DNA from: Collimonas rhizosphaerae
Lineage (GTDB): Bacteria; Pseudomonadota; Gammaproteobacteria; Burkholderiales; Burkholderiaceae_D
Direction: 5' to 3'
Length of the DNA: 64,000 nucleotides
NCBI RefSeq assembly: GCF_038896935.1
Contig: NZ_JBANDC010000011.1
Span: forward strand, 62,001 to 126,000
This document shows, piece after piece, positions 34,919 through 43,691 of the stretch. The translations under genes and the position numbers were made by a program. The notes under the pieces are model-generated. The model made no database searches. It had not been told where the DNA came from and saw only the letters and a list, made by a program, of their open reading frames with translations. Each line of letters opens with the position of its first letter. Positions within the stretch are counted from its first letter, which is position 1.

Positions 34919-35243
34919 ACTTGCCTGTCTCGAAAGACATTTATGTTGAGAAGTCGAAAACTTCTCGGTGTCGCATCCGTGATGCGATGGTTTATCCGGT
35001 AGTAACTGCACTACTCCAAAACAAGGGGTTGTATTGCGATGGAATGACTTTTTGCTACCGGAACAATCTGTATGGTAATGGATTGTGGTATTCCTATAAT
35101 GGCCCCCTCCGTTCGCTATCGTCGAGTACCTTTAATATACGACAGGATCGCGAAGATACAAGGCGAATTAAGGTATTACCATATGCCGGTTTCTACTTTG
35201 ACATTGCCGCAAGACCCGCTTGCCAGCAGGCCTTGCATGAAAC
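34919..35243. other. gene-poor gap with a row of small hairpins
   Basis: This 325-bp gap between convergent genes is less GC-rich than its surroundings. Three perfect stem-loops follow one another: 34926-34930/34935-34939 (5 bp), 34948-34954/34960-34966 (7 bp) and 34971-34977/34981-34987 (7 bp). An open frame from 34921 runs through the gap into the sppA end, but it has no ribosome site and no recognisable domain. A small RNA or the remnant of an insertion are possible; neither is proven. Confidence 0.4.
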
Positions 35244-36227
35244 TCAACGCAAGCTTGGCTTGACGTTATTCATCAGCGATTGCACCACGCCCGCTCCCAT
35301 CGCCACGCCGAATTTTTTCAGCACGCGCTCAGGCAAACCTTCGCTCTTGGTGTAATCGACAATATCCTCCTGCTTCAAGACATCGCGCGCTACGCTGTCC
35401 ACCGTTCCATAACCATCGGCCAGGCCCATCTCGACCGCCTTGGAGCCGCTCCAGAACAGGCCTGAAAAAGTTTCCGGCGTTTCTTTCAGGCGCGCGCCGC
35501 GGCCTTTGCGCACCACGTCGATGAACTGCTGGTGGATTTCCGCCAGCATGGTTTGCGCATAGCCTTTCTGGGTCGCGCTCATCGGGCTGAACGGATCGAG
35601 GAAGCCTTTGTTCTCGCCCGCAGTCAGCAAGCGCCGTTCAACGCCGACCTTTTCCATCAGGCCGGTGAAACCGAAGCCGTCCATCAGCACGCCGATGGAG
35701 CCGACGATGCTGGCCTTGTTGACATAAATTTTATCGGCTGCGGCGGCAATGTAATAACCGCCCGAAGCACACATTTCGTCAACCACCACATACAGCGGCT
35801 TGTTCGGATATTCCTTGCGCAGGCGCGTGATTTCATCGTTGATGATGCCGGCTTGCACCGGGCTGCCGCCCGGGCTGTTGATGCGCAAGATCACGCCGAC
35901 CGAATCGTCGGCGGCGAAAGCGTTGTCAAGCGCCGGCACCACCACGCCGGCCGAGCCGTTGCCTTCCGATTCGATCGCGCCGTTGATCTTGACCAGCGCG
36001 GTATGCGCGCCGACGGTCTGGGTATCAGAACCTTCGTAATTCATGCCGAGCCAAACCGCGGAGATGATCAGGCCGATCACGGCCAGCTTGAAAAAGATCC
36101 CCCAGCGGCGGCGCGCGCGCTGTTCACGCAACGACGCGAACGCCAGCTTCTCCAGCACATCACGCTCCCAACCTTCTTTTTTTTCCGGCATGGCAGTTCC
36201 CACATTGTCAAATTCGTTAGTGCTCAT
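35244..36227 (-). CDS. sppA: signal peptide peptidase, S49 family (SppA-like)
   Basis: 327 residues from the ATG at 36227 (a GTG at 36236 is also in frame). One membrane span near 38-58 (FFKLAVIGLIISAVWLG), then the S49 protease domain. The nucleophile serine is in DEMCASGGYYIAAAADKI and the catalytic lysine in TAGENKGFLDPFSPM, as in short-form SppA; INSPGGSPV is the oxyanion region. It degrades signal peptides left in the membrane. Last gene of the rluC-gph-Rieske-sppA operon, convergent with the methylase gene. Confidence 0.93.
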   Translation of the reverse strand: MSTNEFDNVGTAMPEKKEGWERDVLEKLAFASLREQRARRRWGIFFKLAVIGLIISAVWLGMNYEGSDTQTVGAHTALVKINGAIESEGNGSAGVVVPALDNAFAADDSVGVILRINSPGGSPVQAGIINDEITRLRKEYPNKPLYVVVDEMCASGGYYIAAAADKIYVNKASIVGSIGVLMDGFGFTGLMEKVGVERRLLTAGENKGFLDPFSPMSATQKGYAQTMLAEIHQQFIDVVRKGRGARLKETPETFSGLFWSGSKAVEMGLADGYGTVDSVARDVLKQEDIVDYTKSEGLPERVLKKFGVAMGAGVVQSLMNNVKPSLR

Positions 36228-36278
36228 GGTGTTCACTCACTTCGTTTATCCGAAATCGTTATTGAACAGGCCGGCCTG

Positions 36279-36650
36279 TCAGGCAATCACAGGCCGCACA
36301 TATTTATCAGGGATCCAGAACACCTGATCATTGCTTTCTTCAACCAGAATCTTGTGCAAACGTCCGCCGCGGCACGGGCCGCCGGCGCAGTTGCCGGTTT
36401 CCGGTTCATACACCGCGCCATGCGTGGCGCACATCAGGTACAAACCGCTGGATTCAAAAAATTCACCCTCGTTCCAGTCCAGTTCCAGCGAAATGTGCGC
36501 GCACCGGTTCAGGTAGGCATGGACGATATTATGGTGGCGTATGGCGAACGCAACCGCATCGTCGCCCCAGGCGGTAACCGCAAAGCGCACGCCCTTGCCG
36601 CGCTCGGCCAGCGCAGAAGAAGCACACAAGGGGATACGGATAACATTCAC
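36279..36650 (-). CDS. Rieske [2Fe-2S] domain protein
   Basis: 123 residues, starting with GTG at 36650. Cluster ligands are Cys-x-His in NRCAHISLEL and Cys-xx-His in MCATHGAVYEPETG; CAGGPC follows. It is a stand-alone Rieske ferredoxin-type protein without oxygenase domain or export signal. It lies between the gph-like gene (25 bp) and sppA (51 bp), a position conserved in Burkholderiales. Its redox partner is not known. Confidence 0.9.
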   Translation of the reverse strand: MNVIRIPLCASSALAERGKGVRFAVTAWGDDAVAFAIRHHNIVHAYLNRCAHISLELDWNEGEFFESSGLYLMCATHGAVYEPETGNCAGGPCRGGRLHKILVEESNDQVFWIPDKYVRPVIA

Positions 36651-36675
36651 GGCATGTGTCTCGTCGGGTTCAGGG

Positions 36676-37335
36676 TCAGGCGTTGTCTTTAAGCCAGGCG
36701 TGCAGCTGCACCGTCGAGGTCGCGTTGAACAAAGGCTTCAGTACATCCAGTTCATGCGCCGGATGCGCGCCATACTGGACCGCAATTCCCGCAGCGCCGG
36801 CATTGATCGCCATCTGCAGGTCATGGGTGGTGTCGCCGATCATCACCGTGCGCTTCAAATCCTGGCCCAGTTCCCGCGTCAGTTCCTGCAGCATGGCCGG
36901 ATGCGGTTTGGAGAAGGTCTCGTCGGCGCAGCGGGTAGCGTCAAATGCCGACAGCAGCTTGGTCTCGTGCAAGGCACGGTTCAGCCCGACCCGGCTCTTG
37001 CCGGTGGCGATCGCCAGGAAATATCCCTGCTGCGACAGGTCCGCCAGCATTTCGCGCACGCCGTCGAACAAGGTCAAGTCCTGGTCTTGCGCCAGGTAGT
37101 GATAACGATAGCGTTCCACTACCCGCGGATACTGGCTTGGCTCGAGGCCCGGCATCGCTACCTGCATGGCTTCCGCCAGGCCCAGCCCGATCACGTGTGC
37201 GGCGGCCTTGTTGTCTGGAACCGCCAGGCCCAGGTCCCTGGCTGCAGCCTGGATGCATTTCACGATGATGGCGGTACTGTCCATCAAGGTGCCATCCCAA
37301 TCAAATACTATTAAATCAAATTTCTTTCGCGCCAT
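36676..37335 (-). CDS. HAD-family phosphatase, phosphoglycolate-phosphatase-like
   Basis: 219 residues. HAD motif I DWDGTLMDS (nucleophile Asp), motif II ATGKSRVGLNRAL, and motif III/IV KPHPAML...MIGDTTHDLQMAINAGA. The helical cap between motifs I and II is of the Gph/PGMB type. I chose the ATG at 37335 (MARKKFDLI); the frame extends upstream to a TTG. E. coli Gph is 252 residues, so the name Gph is only a class label; the substrate is not fixed by sequence. Confidence 0.9.
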   Translation of the reverse strand: MARKKFDLIVFDWDGTLMDSTAIIVKCIQAAARDLGLAVPDNKAAAHVIGLGLAEAMQVAMPGLEPSQYPRVVERYRYHYLAQDQDLTLFDGVREMLADLSQQGYFLAIATGKSRVGLNRALHETKLLSAFDATRCADETFSKPHPAMLQELTRELGQDLKRTVMIGDTTHDLQMAINAGAAGIAVQYGAHPAHELDVLKPLFNATSTVQLHAWLKDNA

Positions 37336-37431
37336 ATTGCCTGGCAACCTTGCCAGCTCCTGTTATTAGGTTTGGCCTGCCGATCGGAAAAAAAATCGGC
37401 AAACCGATAAAAATACTAACTGATTGATATT

Positions 37432-38535
37432 CTAATCGTCCTCTGCTGCCGGCATCGCGGCAGGAATATCTTTCGGCAGGCTTTTCAGGAATTTTTCGCA
37501 TTCCGGCGGCAGCGGCGCCTTGAGGGTGACCGACTTGCCCGTTTCCGGATGGGCGAAGGTAATCTGATAGGCGTGCAAGAACATCCGTTTCAGCGCGACA
37601 CGCTGGCCGTCGGCCTTTTGCAAAGTCCGGTTCAACGCAAAATCGCCGTATTTGTCGTCGCCGGCGATGGCGAAGCCGCTGGACGACAGGTGGACCCGGA
37701 TCTGATGGGTGCGGCCGGTCTTCAGCTCCGCCTCCAGCAACGCATAATCTCCGTAGCGCCGGATCAGGTTGAAAATCGTGTGCGATGCCTGGCCGTCGGC
37801 CTGCACCCGCACCCGGCGCTCGCCGTCGGCCGCCGTGTACTTGTGCAACGGCAGCTTGACATGCTGCCGCTCGTTTTGCCAGTCGCCGTGCACCAGCACC
37901 AGGTAGCGCTTGTCGGTATCGCCGTCGCGCATCTGTTCGTGCAGGTTGGTCAAGGCAGAACGTTTCTTTGCCAGCAACAAGATACCGGATGTATCACGAT
38001 CCAGCCGATGCACCAGCTCCAGGAACTTGGCTTGCGGCCGGGCGGCACGCAGTTGTTCGATGACACCGTAGCTGACGCCGGAGCCGCCGTGCACGGCAAC
38101 CCCTGCCGGCTTGTCGATCACCAGCAGATGATTGTCTTCCAGCAATATCTTGAATTCCGCTCCCGGCGCCACTGCCTGCGCTTGCTTTTCAGCAATCCGG
38201 ATCGGCGGCACCCGGATCACGTCCCCTTCGACCAGGCGGTAGGTCTGGTCGATGCGGCCCTTGTTGACCCTGACCTCGCCGGAACGCAGCACGCGGTAAA
38301 TGTGGCTCTTGGGCACTCCTTTGCAAATACGCAATAAAAAATTGTCGATGCGCTGACCTGCGTCATCTTCCGCAATAGTCAGCAGCTGCACGGCAAGCGG
38401 CGGCGGCGCAGGCGACGGCTGCACCTCTTGCTCCACGGCTACATTGCGGTCGGCCTTATGCTTGGGCGCGGCTTGTGCCCGCGCCTTGGGACGAGTCTCA
38501 GCTCGTCCTCCAGAAAATCTCGCTAAGTCCTTCAT
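37432..38535 (-). CDS. rluC: 23S rRNA pseudouridine synthase RluC
   Basis: 367 residues from the ATG at 38535 (E. coli RluC 319). Basic/Pro-rich N-terminal extension (about 1-50), S4 RNA-binding domain (about 60-125), then the RluA-type catalytic domain with Asp in VHRLDRDTSGILLLAK and the LKTGRTHQIRVHLSS motif. RluC modifies uridines 955, 2504 and 2580 of 23S rRNA in E. coli. It is divergent from rne, the same arrangement as in enterobacteria. Confidence 0.95.
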   Translation of the reverse strand: MKDLARFSGGRAETRPKARAQAAPKHKADRNVAVEQEVQPSPAPPPLAVQLLTIAEDDAGQRIDNFLLRICKGVPKSHIYRVLRSGEVRVNKGRIDQTYRLVEGDVIRVPPIRIAEKQAQAVAPGAEFKILLEDNHLLVIDKPAGVAVHGGSGVSYGVIEQLRAARPQAKFLELVHRLDRDTSGILLLAKKRSALTNLHEQMRDGDTDKRYLVLVHGDWQNERQHVKLPLHKYTAADGERRVRVQADGQASHTIFNLIRRYGDYALLEAELKTGRTHQIRVHLSSSGFAIAGDDKYGDFALNRTLQKADGQRVALKRMFLHAYQITFAHPETGKSVTLKAPLPPECEKFLKSLPKDIPAAMPAAEDD

Positions 38536-39248
38536 TTTGAATATATAATTGTTCCGCAATTGTTAGAAAACAGTTGCTGGTGTAAGAATAAAAAGACCAT
38601 TCTACACAGGGGCGTCCCCATCAGCCTCGCCAATTTGCAAATTTGATGGGAAATGTGTACGCATCACCCCTGCGCGAGTCAAGGTCGCACCGTTGTTGTC
38701 ATCGGATAACGCGCACGGATGCTGAACAAGAATGTCTGGATGATTAGGATAAAGTCCGGCGAGCCCGATGCGATCCAAACGATCGCGACGAGCTCGCCGG
38801 TTGATGTAGTGTTTTAAATTTGTCGCATACTTACTGAAACCAATGCTCTATTTGGCTCTATCAAGCTGCTCACCGCCAAGCGTCGTGCTCGCGTTCCGCG
38901 AACCGCAAGATGCTGTACCGGCCGCGCTGGTAGTTTTTCAGTAAGAGGCACCTGAAAACCGTCGCGAGCGGTTCGATGTCTGGCAGAGAAGCGCAGCTGT
39001 ACGAAAGCACAGCGAGCATCGCAGGCCAGAGATCGAGACGCGCAGCAGGTTTGCAGATGCCTCTGCCGGCAGCACTATATCCGCGCCTGTGCACTGCGCT
39101 CATATAGCGCATACACACCAAGGCAATTCTCTCCCCCCTGACACTCCGTTCTCGCGTACATCCTTGTACTTTTTGTCGCTGACAGAAATGCTGAAGAACA
39201 GCAATCTTTAAGCGCCATTGCATTGACCCAAGGGTCACGGAGCGAAAA
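38536..39248. promoter_or_regulatory. long rluC-rne intergenic region, probable rne leader
   Basis: 713 bp without a supported gene; open frames here are shadows. It must hold the divergent rluC and rne promoters; TATATAATTG next to rluC is a possible -10 element. Structured elements near the rluC side include GGGG-CGT-CCCC at 38609-38619, CCCATC/GATGGG at 38617-38622 and 38645-38650, and the palindrome AATTTGCAAATT at 38632-38643. In E. coli the long rne 5' untranslated region is cut by RNase E to autoregulate; the same layout here suggests the same role. Confidence 0.6.
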
Positions 39249-42200
39249 ATGAAACGCATGTTGTTTAATGCCACGCAGCAAGAAGAACTGCGCGTGGCTA
39301 TTGTTGACGGGCAAAAGCTCATCGACATCGATATCGAAACCACCGGACGCGAACAACGCAAGTCCAACATCTACAAAGGTGTGATTACCCGTATCGAGCC
39401 GTCGCTGGAAGCCTGTTTCGTCAACTACGGTGAAGAGCGTCATGGCTTTTTGCCGTTCAAGGAAGTTGCCCGCACTTACTTCAAGGAAGGTGTAGACGTC
39501 CGCACCGCATCGATCAAGGATGCCCTGCGCGAAGGCCAGGAAATCATGGTGCAGGTCGAAAAGGAAGAGCGCGGCAATAAAGGCGCCGCCCTGACCTCCT
39601 TCGTGTCACTGGCTGGCCGTTACCTGGTCCTGATGCCGAACAACCCGCGCGGCGGCGGCGTATCGCGCCGGGTCGAAGGTGAAGATCGCCAGGAACTGCG
39701 CGAAACCATGGACCAGCTGGACCTGCCAAGCGGCATGTCGGTGATTGCCCGCACAGCCGGCATCGGCCGCAATGTTGACGAATTGCAATGGGACTTGAAT
39801 TACCTGATGCAACTCTGGCGCGCCATCGAAGGCGCCGGCCAGACCGGCAAGGGCGCCTTCCTGATTTACCAGGAATCGTCGCTGGTGATCCGCGCGATCC
39901 GCGATTATTTCCAGCCGGACATCGGCGAAATCCTGATCGACACCGACGAAATCCACGACCAGGCCCAGCAGTTCATGGCCCACGTCATGCCCGACATGGT
40001 GCACCGCGTTAAACGCTATCGCGACGACGTGCCGCTGTTCTCCCGCTTCCAGATCGAACACCAGATCGAAACCGCGTACTCGCGCACCGTGCCGCTGCCA
40101 TCCGGCGGCGCCATCGTGATCGACCATACCGAAGCCCTGGTGTCGGTCGACGTCAACTCTGCCCGCGCCACCCGCGGCGGCGACATCGAAACCACCGCAT
40201 TCAACACCAATTGCGAAGCAGCGGAAGAAGTTGCGCGCCAATTGCGCCTGCGCGACCTCGGCGGTTTGATCGTGATCGACTTCATCGACATGGAGAACTC
40301 CAAGAACCAGCGCGAAGTCGAAACCCGCCTGAAAGACGCCTTGCGCTACGACCGCGCCCGCGTCCAGATGGGCAAGATCTCGCGCTTCGGCCTGATGGAA
40401 CTGTCGCGCCAGCGCCTGCGTCCGTCGCTGTCGGAAGGCAGCCATGTGACTTGCCCGCGCTGCAACGGCACCGGCCATATCCGCGATACCGAATCGTCCG
40501 CCCTGCAAGTCCTGCGCATCATCCAGGAAGAGGCGATGAAAGAAAACTCGGCCGCGATCCACGTCCAGGCGCCGGTCGACGTCGCGGCTTTCCTGCTGAA
40601 CGAAAAGCGCGGCGAGATCCTGAAGATCGAAACCCGTCACCGGGTCGGCATCATCCTGATTCCGAACAAGCACCTGGAAACCCCGCATTACAAGCTGGAA
40701 CGCCTGAAGCACGACGATCCGCGCCTGGAAGAAACCCAGGCCAGCTATGCCATGGCGGAGCAGGCAGATACCGACATCGGCTACAGCAAGACCCAGAAAG
40801 AAGAAGGCAAACCGCGCCAGGAAGCCGTGGTCAAGGGCATTACGCCAGACCAGCCGGCGCCTATCGTCGAGCGCAAGCCGGTCGAAGCACGTCCGACGGC
40901 AGTTGCCGCGGCTGCCAGCCCGGCGGAAACAGGTTTCCTCGGCAAGATCTTCGGCTTCTTCTTCAGCAAGCCGGCAGCGCCGGTAGCAACTCCTGCCGCT
41001 ACTGCAGAAGCCAAGGGCCCGCAACAACGCGGCGACCGCGCCGGCGATCGCAACAACCGCGGCCAGCGCGGCCGTAACCGTGGCGGCCGCAACCGCGACG
41101 GCAGCGCGCAGGAAACACGCGACGACAACGCCAAGAAGCCGCTGGTGGAAGCGCTGGAAGCCAAAACCCAGCAGGCACGTCCGCCACGCCCTCCGCGCGA
41201 ACCTAAAGAGCAAAGAGAACCGCGCGAAGCCAGCGAAAGCAAAGCGGAAACGCGCAACGAAGGCCGGCGTGAACGCAGCGAACGCCCACCGCGTGCGCCA
41301 CGTGAAGAACGCAAGGAAAACCTGAGCGAAATCAAGGTTGATGAAACCTTACTCAAGGGTGGCGTAGTCGCCGCTGCCGGCGTTGCCGTCAGCAGCATTA
41401 CCGAAACCACGGAACCGGCGCAAACCGATAGCGGACGCGTTGAAGCCAAGGCCGGTGAAGACGAAGAACCACGTCGTCGCCGCCGCCGCGGTGGCCGTAA
41501 CCGCAATCGTCGCGACCGCGACGGCGCTGAAGGCACGACCGAAGGCAGCAGCGACGACATCGAAGCAGGCGAAACCACGGCATCATCTGACGTGGCCGAA
41601 ACCGGCAACGATGCAGTTGCTCCTGCAGCGGCGATTGTTCCGGTGCAAGCCGAAGCAGCCGCTCCGGCCAGCGACAGCGTACCGATGATGGCGTCCTCGG
41701 TTCCGATGACGCAATCGACGGCGCAAGAGACGGAAGCCCCGGCAGTTGAGGCGGCGCCGGCGCCGACCGTACTGTCGAACGCAATCGCAGCGCCGCTGGT
41801 GCCACAGCAAATCGCCCGGCAAGAGGAAACCGTCGCTGAAGCCGCGCCGGTGGCAGAACCGGCACCGGACCCTGTAGTTGCCGCGCCAGTCGTCGCAGCA
41901 CCGGTGGTTGCGCTTACCGAACCGGAGCCAGTCGCCGTTCCAGTAGCAATCGTGCCGGAGCCTGCGGTACCTGAAGTCGCTCCGGCAATCGTCGCCAGCC
42001 AGCCGGCAGCAGAACCGTTGATCGAAACCCCTGCACCGCTGGCTCCAGCTGCACCGGTGGCTGCTCCTGCGGTTGCTGAAACGGCAGCGCCGGCAGCAGA
42101 AGCGCCGGCGGTTATCAAGACAGCCGTTTCGAGCGGATCGCCTAAGGTGGAAGACTTGCAGAGCGTACTGGCTGCAGCCGGCCTGACCCTGGCAGCGACC

Positions 42201-42338
42201 GATCCAAACAAGCTGCGTGCAGCACAGGAAGCCACGGCAAACATCGTCGCGGCGCCACGCGTGCCGCGCGAACGCAAGCCGTTGCCGGCGCAATCCAGCG
42301 AACCGCTGGTGCAGGTCGAAACCCAGCGCCCGCAGTAA
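39249..42338 (+). CDS. rne: ribonuclease E
   Basis: 1029 residues (E. coli 1061). S1 RNA-binding domain (about 35-120), RNase H/DNase I-like catalytic core with the metal-binding Asp301 (SVDVNSARATRGG) and Asp344 (IVIDFIDM), and the Zn-link CPRC at Cys402/Cys405. After residue about 510 comes a disordered tail: Arg-rich blocks (GDRAGDRNNRGQRGRNRGG, RRRRRRGGRNRNRRDRDG) likely to bind RNA, then a 300-residue Ala/Pro/Val/Glu-rich stretch. Central endonuclease of mRNA decay and rRNA/tRNA processing; the tail should scaffold a degradosome. Confidence 0.97.
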   Translation: MKRMLFNATQQEELRVAIVDGQKLIDIDIETTGREQRKSNIYKGVITRIEPSLEACFVNYGEERHGFLPFKEVARTYFKEGVDVRTASIKDALREGQEIMVQVEKEERGNKGAALTSFVSLAGRYLVLMPNNPRGGGVSRRVEGEDRQELRETMDQLDLPSGMSVIARTAGIGRNVDELQWDLNYLMQLWRAIEGAGQTGKGAFLIYQESSLVIRAIRDYFQPDIGEILIDTDEIHDQAQQFMAHVMPDMVHRVKRYRDDVPLFSRFQIEHQIETAYSRTVPLPSGGAIVIDHTEALVSVDVNSARATRGGDIETTAFNTNCEAAEEVARQLRLRDLGGLIVIDFIDMENSKNQREVETRLKDALRYDRARVQMGKISRFGLMELSRQRLRPSLSEGSHVTCPRCNGTGHIRDTESSALQVLRIIQEEAMKENSAAIHVQAPVDVAAFLLNEKRGEILKIETRHRVGIILIPNKHLETPHYKLERLKHDDPRLEETQASYAMAEQADTDIGYSKTQKEEGKPRQEAVVKGITPDQPAPIVERKPVEARPTAVAAAASPAETGFLGKIFGFFFSKPAAPVATPAATAEAKGPQQRGDRAGDRNNRGQRGRNRGGRNRDGSAQETRDDNAKKPLVEALEAKTQQARPPRPPREPKEQREPREASESKAETRNEGRRERSERPPRAPREERKENLSEIKVDETLLKGGVVAAAGVAVSSITETTEPAQTDSGRVEAKAGEDEEPRRRRRRGGRNRNRRDRDGAEGTTEGSSDDIEAGETTASSDVAETGNDAVAPAAAIVPVQAEAAAPASDSVPMMASSVPMTQSTAQETEAPAVEAAPAPTVLSNAIAAPLVPQQIARQEETVAEAAPVAEPAPDPVVAAPVVAAPVVALTEPEPVAVPVAIVPEPAVPEVAPAIVASQPAAEPLIETPAPLAPAAPVAAPAVAETAAPAAEAPAVIKTAVSSGSPKVEDLQSVLAAAGLTLAATDPNKLRAAQEATANIVAAPRVPRERKPLPAQSSEPLVQVETQRPQ

Positions 42339-42377
42339 GCTGCTCCGCCACCAGGCGGCAAGCTGGACAGTAAGACA

Positions 42378-42404
42378 ACAAAGGGAGTCCCAGACTCCCT
42401 TTGT
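42378..42404 (+). terminator. rne terminator hairpin
   Basis: A perfect 12-bp stem (ACAAAGGGAGTC at 42378-42389 with its complement at 42393-42404) and 3-nt loop, 40 bp after the rne stop. The right arm ends TTTGT; no longer T-run follows. Confidence 0.75.
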
Positions 42405-42566
42405 CGCGTCTGGCGCAGGCGATATGTTTGAAATTGCGAGAATTGCCGGGCCTGCCGCTGTTTGGCAAGCGCTGAAGCTAAAAAACGACGTCCATGGTAT
42501 CTTGTAGAAGTTGCCACCCCATATATAGATGCAAGCCATTGCACATTTTTCCAGACACACGACACC

Positions 42567-43679
42567 ATGACTAGAAAAGTCATCCCGCTGATCGATAGCC
42601 GCAGTTTCTTGCCGCCTTCCCTTCCCTCCATCCTTGAAACGCCGACCGGCCTGATCGCGGATGAGCTGGGGCGGCCGCTGCATGACTTGCGCATCTCGGT
42701 CACCGACCGCTGCAATTTCCGCTGTGTCTACTGCATGCCGCGCGCGGTGTTCGACAAGGACTACGCATTCCTGCCGCACACCGCCTTGCTGTCGTTTGAA
42801 GAAATCACCCACCTGGCAAGCCTGTTCGTGGCCCACGGCGTGCACAAGATCCGCCTGACCGGCGGCGAGCCCTTGCTGCGCAAGCACATCGAAAAACTGA
42901 TCGGCATGCTGAGCGCCCTGAAGACGCCGGATGGCACGCCGCTCGACCTGACCCTGACCACCAACGGCTCGCTGCTGGCGAAAAAAGCCCAGGCGCTGAA
43001 AGACGCCGGCCTGAACCGCGTCACCGTATCGCTCGATGCGCTCGATGAAAACATCTTCCAGCGCATGAACGACGCCGATTTCCCGGTAGCCGACGTATTG
43101 CACGGCCTGGACGTGGCGCACCAGGTCGGGCTGGGCCCGATCAAGGTCAACATGGTGGTCAAGCGCGGCGTCAACGACCAGGAAATCCTGCCGATGGCGC
43201 GCCACTTCAAGAACACGCCTTACATCCTGCGCTTCATCGAATACATGGATGTGGGCGCCTCCAACGGCTGGAAGATGGATGAAGTAGTGCCGTCGGCCGA
43301 AGTCGCCCGGCTGATCCAGGGCGAACTGCCGATGCAGCCGCTGGCGGCCAACTATGTCGGCGAAACCGCGCAGCGCTGGCGCTACGACGACGGCATCGGC
43401 GAAGTCGGCCTGATTTCCAGCGTCACCCAGGCGTTCTGCCACGACTGTTCGCGCGCCCGCCTGTCGACCGAAGGCAAGCTGTATACCTGCCTGTTCGCCA
43501 GCGCCGGCCACGACCTGCGCGCCTTGCTCCGCAGCGAATGCAGCGATAGTGAAATCTCCAGCGTGATCGGCCAGCTGTGGCGCGCCCGCGATGACCGCTA
43601 TTCCGAATTGCGCACGCAACGCACCGAGGGCTTGGCGCCGGCCCCAAAGAAAGTGGAAATGTCATACATAGGCGGCTGA
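42567..43679 (+). CDS. moaA: GTP 3',8-cyclase (molybdenum cofactor step 1)
   Basis: 370 residues from the ATG at 42567 (E. coli 329); the first 25 residues are an extra N-terminal segment. Radical-SAM cluster Cys49, Cys53, Cys56 (DRCNFRCVYCMP). A second C-terminal [4Fe-4S] cluster in CHDCSRARLSTEGKLYTC, and the C-terminal GG end (SYIGG) needed for activity. With MoaC it converts GTP to cyclic pyranopterin. First gene of a five-gene operon; mobA starts 12 bp later. No moaC/D/E in the window. Confidence 0.97.
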   Translation: MTRKVIPLIDSRSFLPPSLPSILETPTGLIADELGRPLHDLRISVTDRCNFRCVYCMPRAVFDKDYAFLPHTALLSFEEITHLASLFVAHGVHKIRLTGGEPLLRKHIEKLIGMLSALKTPDGTPLDLTLTTNGSLLAKKAQALKDAGLNRVTVSLDALDENIFQRMNDADFPVADVLHGLDVAHQVGLGPIKVNMVVKRGVNDQEILPMARHFKNTPYILRFIEYMDVGASNGWKMDEVVPSAEVARLIQGELPMQPLAANYVGETAQRWRYDDGIGEVGLISSVTQAFCHDCSRARLSTEGKLYTCLFASAGHDLRALLRSECSDSEISSVIGQLWRARDDRYSELRTQRTEGLAPAPKKVEMSYIGG

Positions 43680-43691
43680 CCCGGCCCCGCC

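Noticed and set aside
34921..35355. 144-codon plus-strand frame in the gap after the methylase gene
   Set aside because: No ribosome site, no recognised domain, and its last third is antisense to sppA. Kept only as part of the description of the gap.
38870..39443. Minus-strand frames of 166 and 122 codons across the rne leader and start
   Set aside because: Both run antisense into the rne start and show no domain; the region is better explained as rne leader.
40781..43619. Two long minus-strand frames (644 and 678 codons) opposite the rne tail and moaA
   Set aside because: The Ser/Ala/Gly- and Arg/Cys/Gly-rich translations reflect the repetitive rne tail read backwards; no domain is seen.
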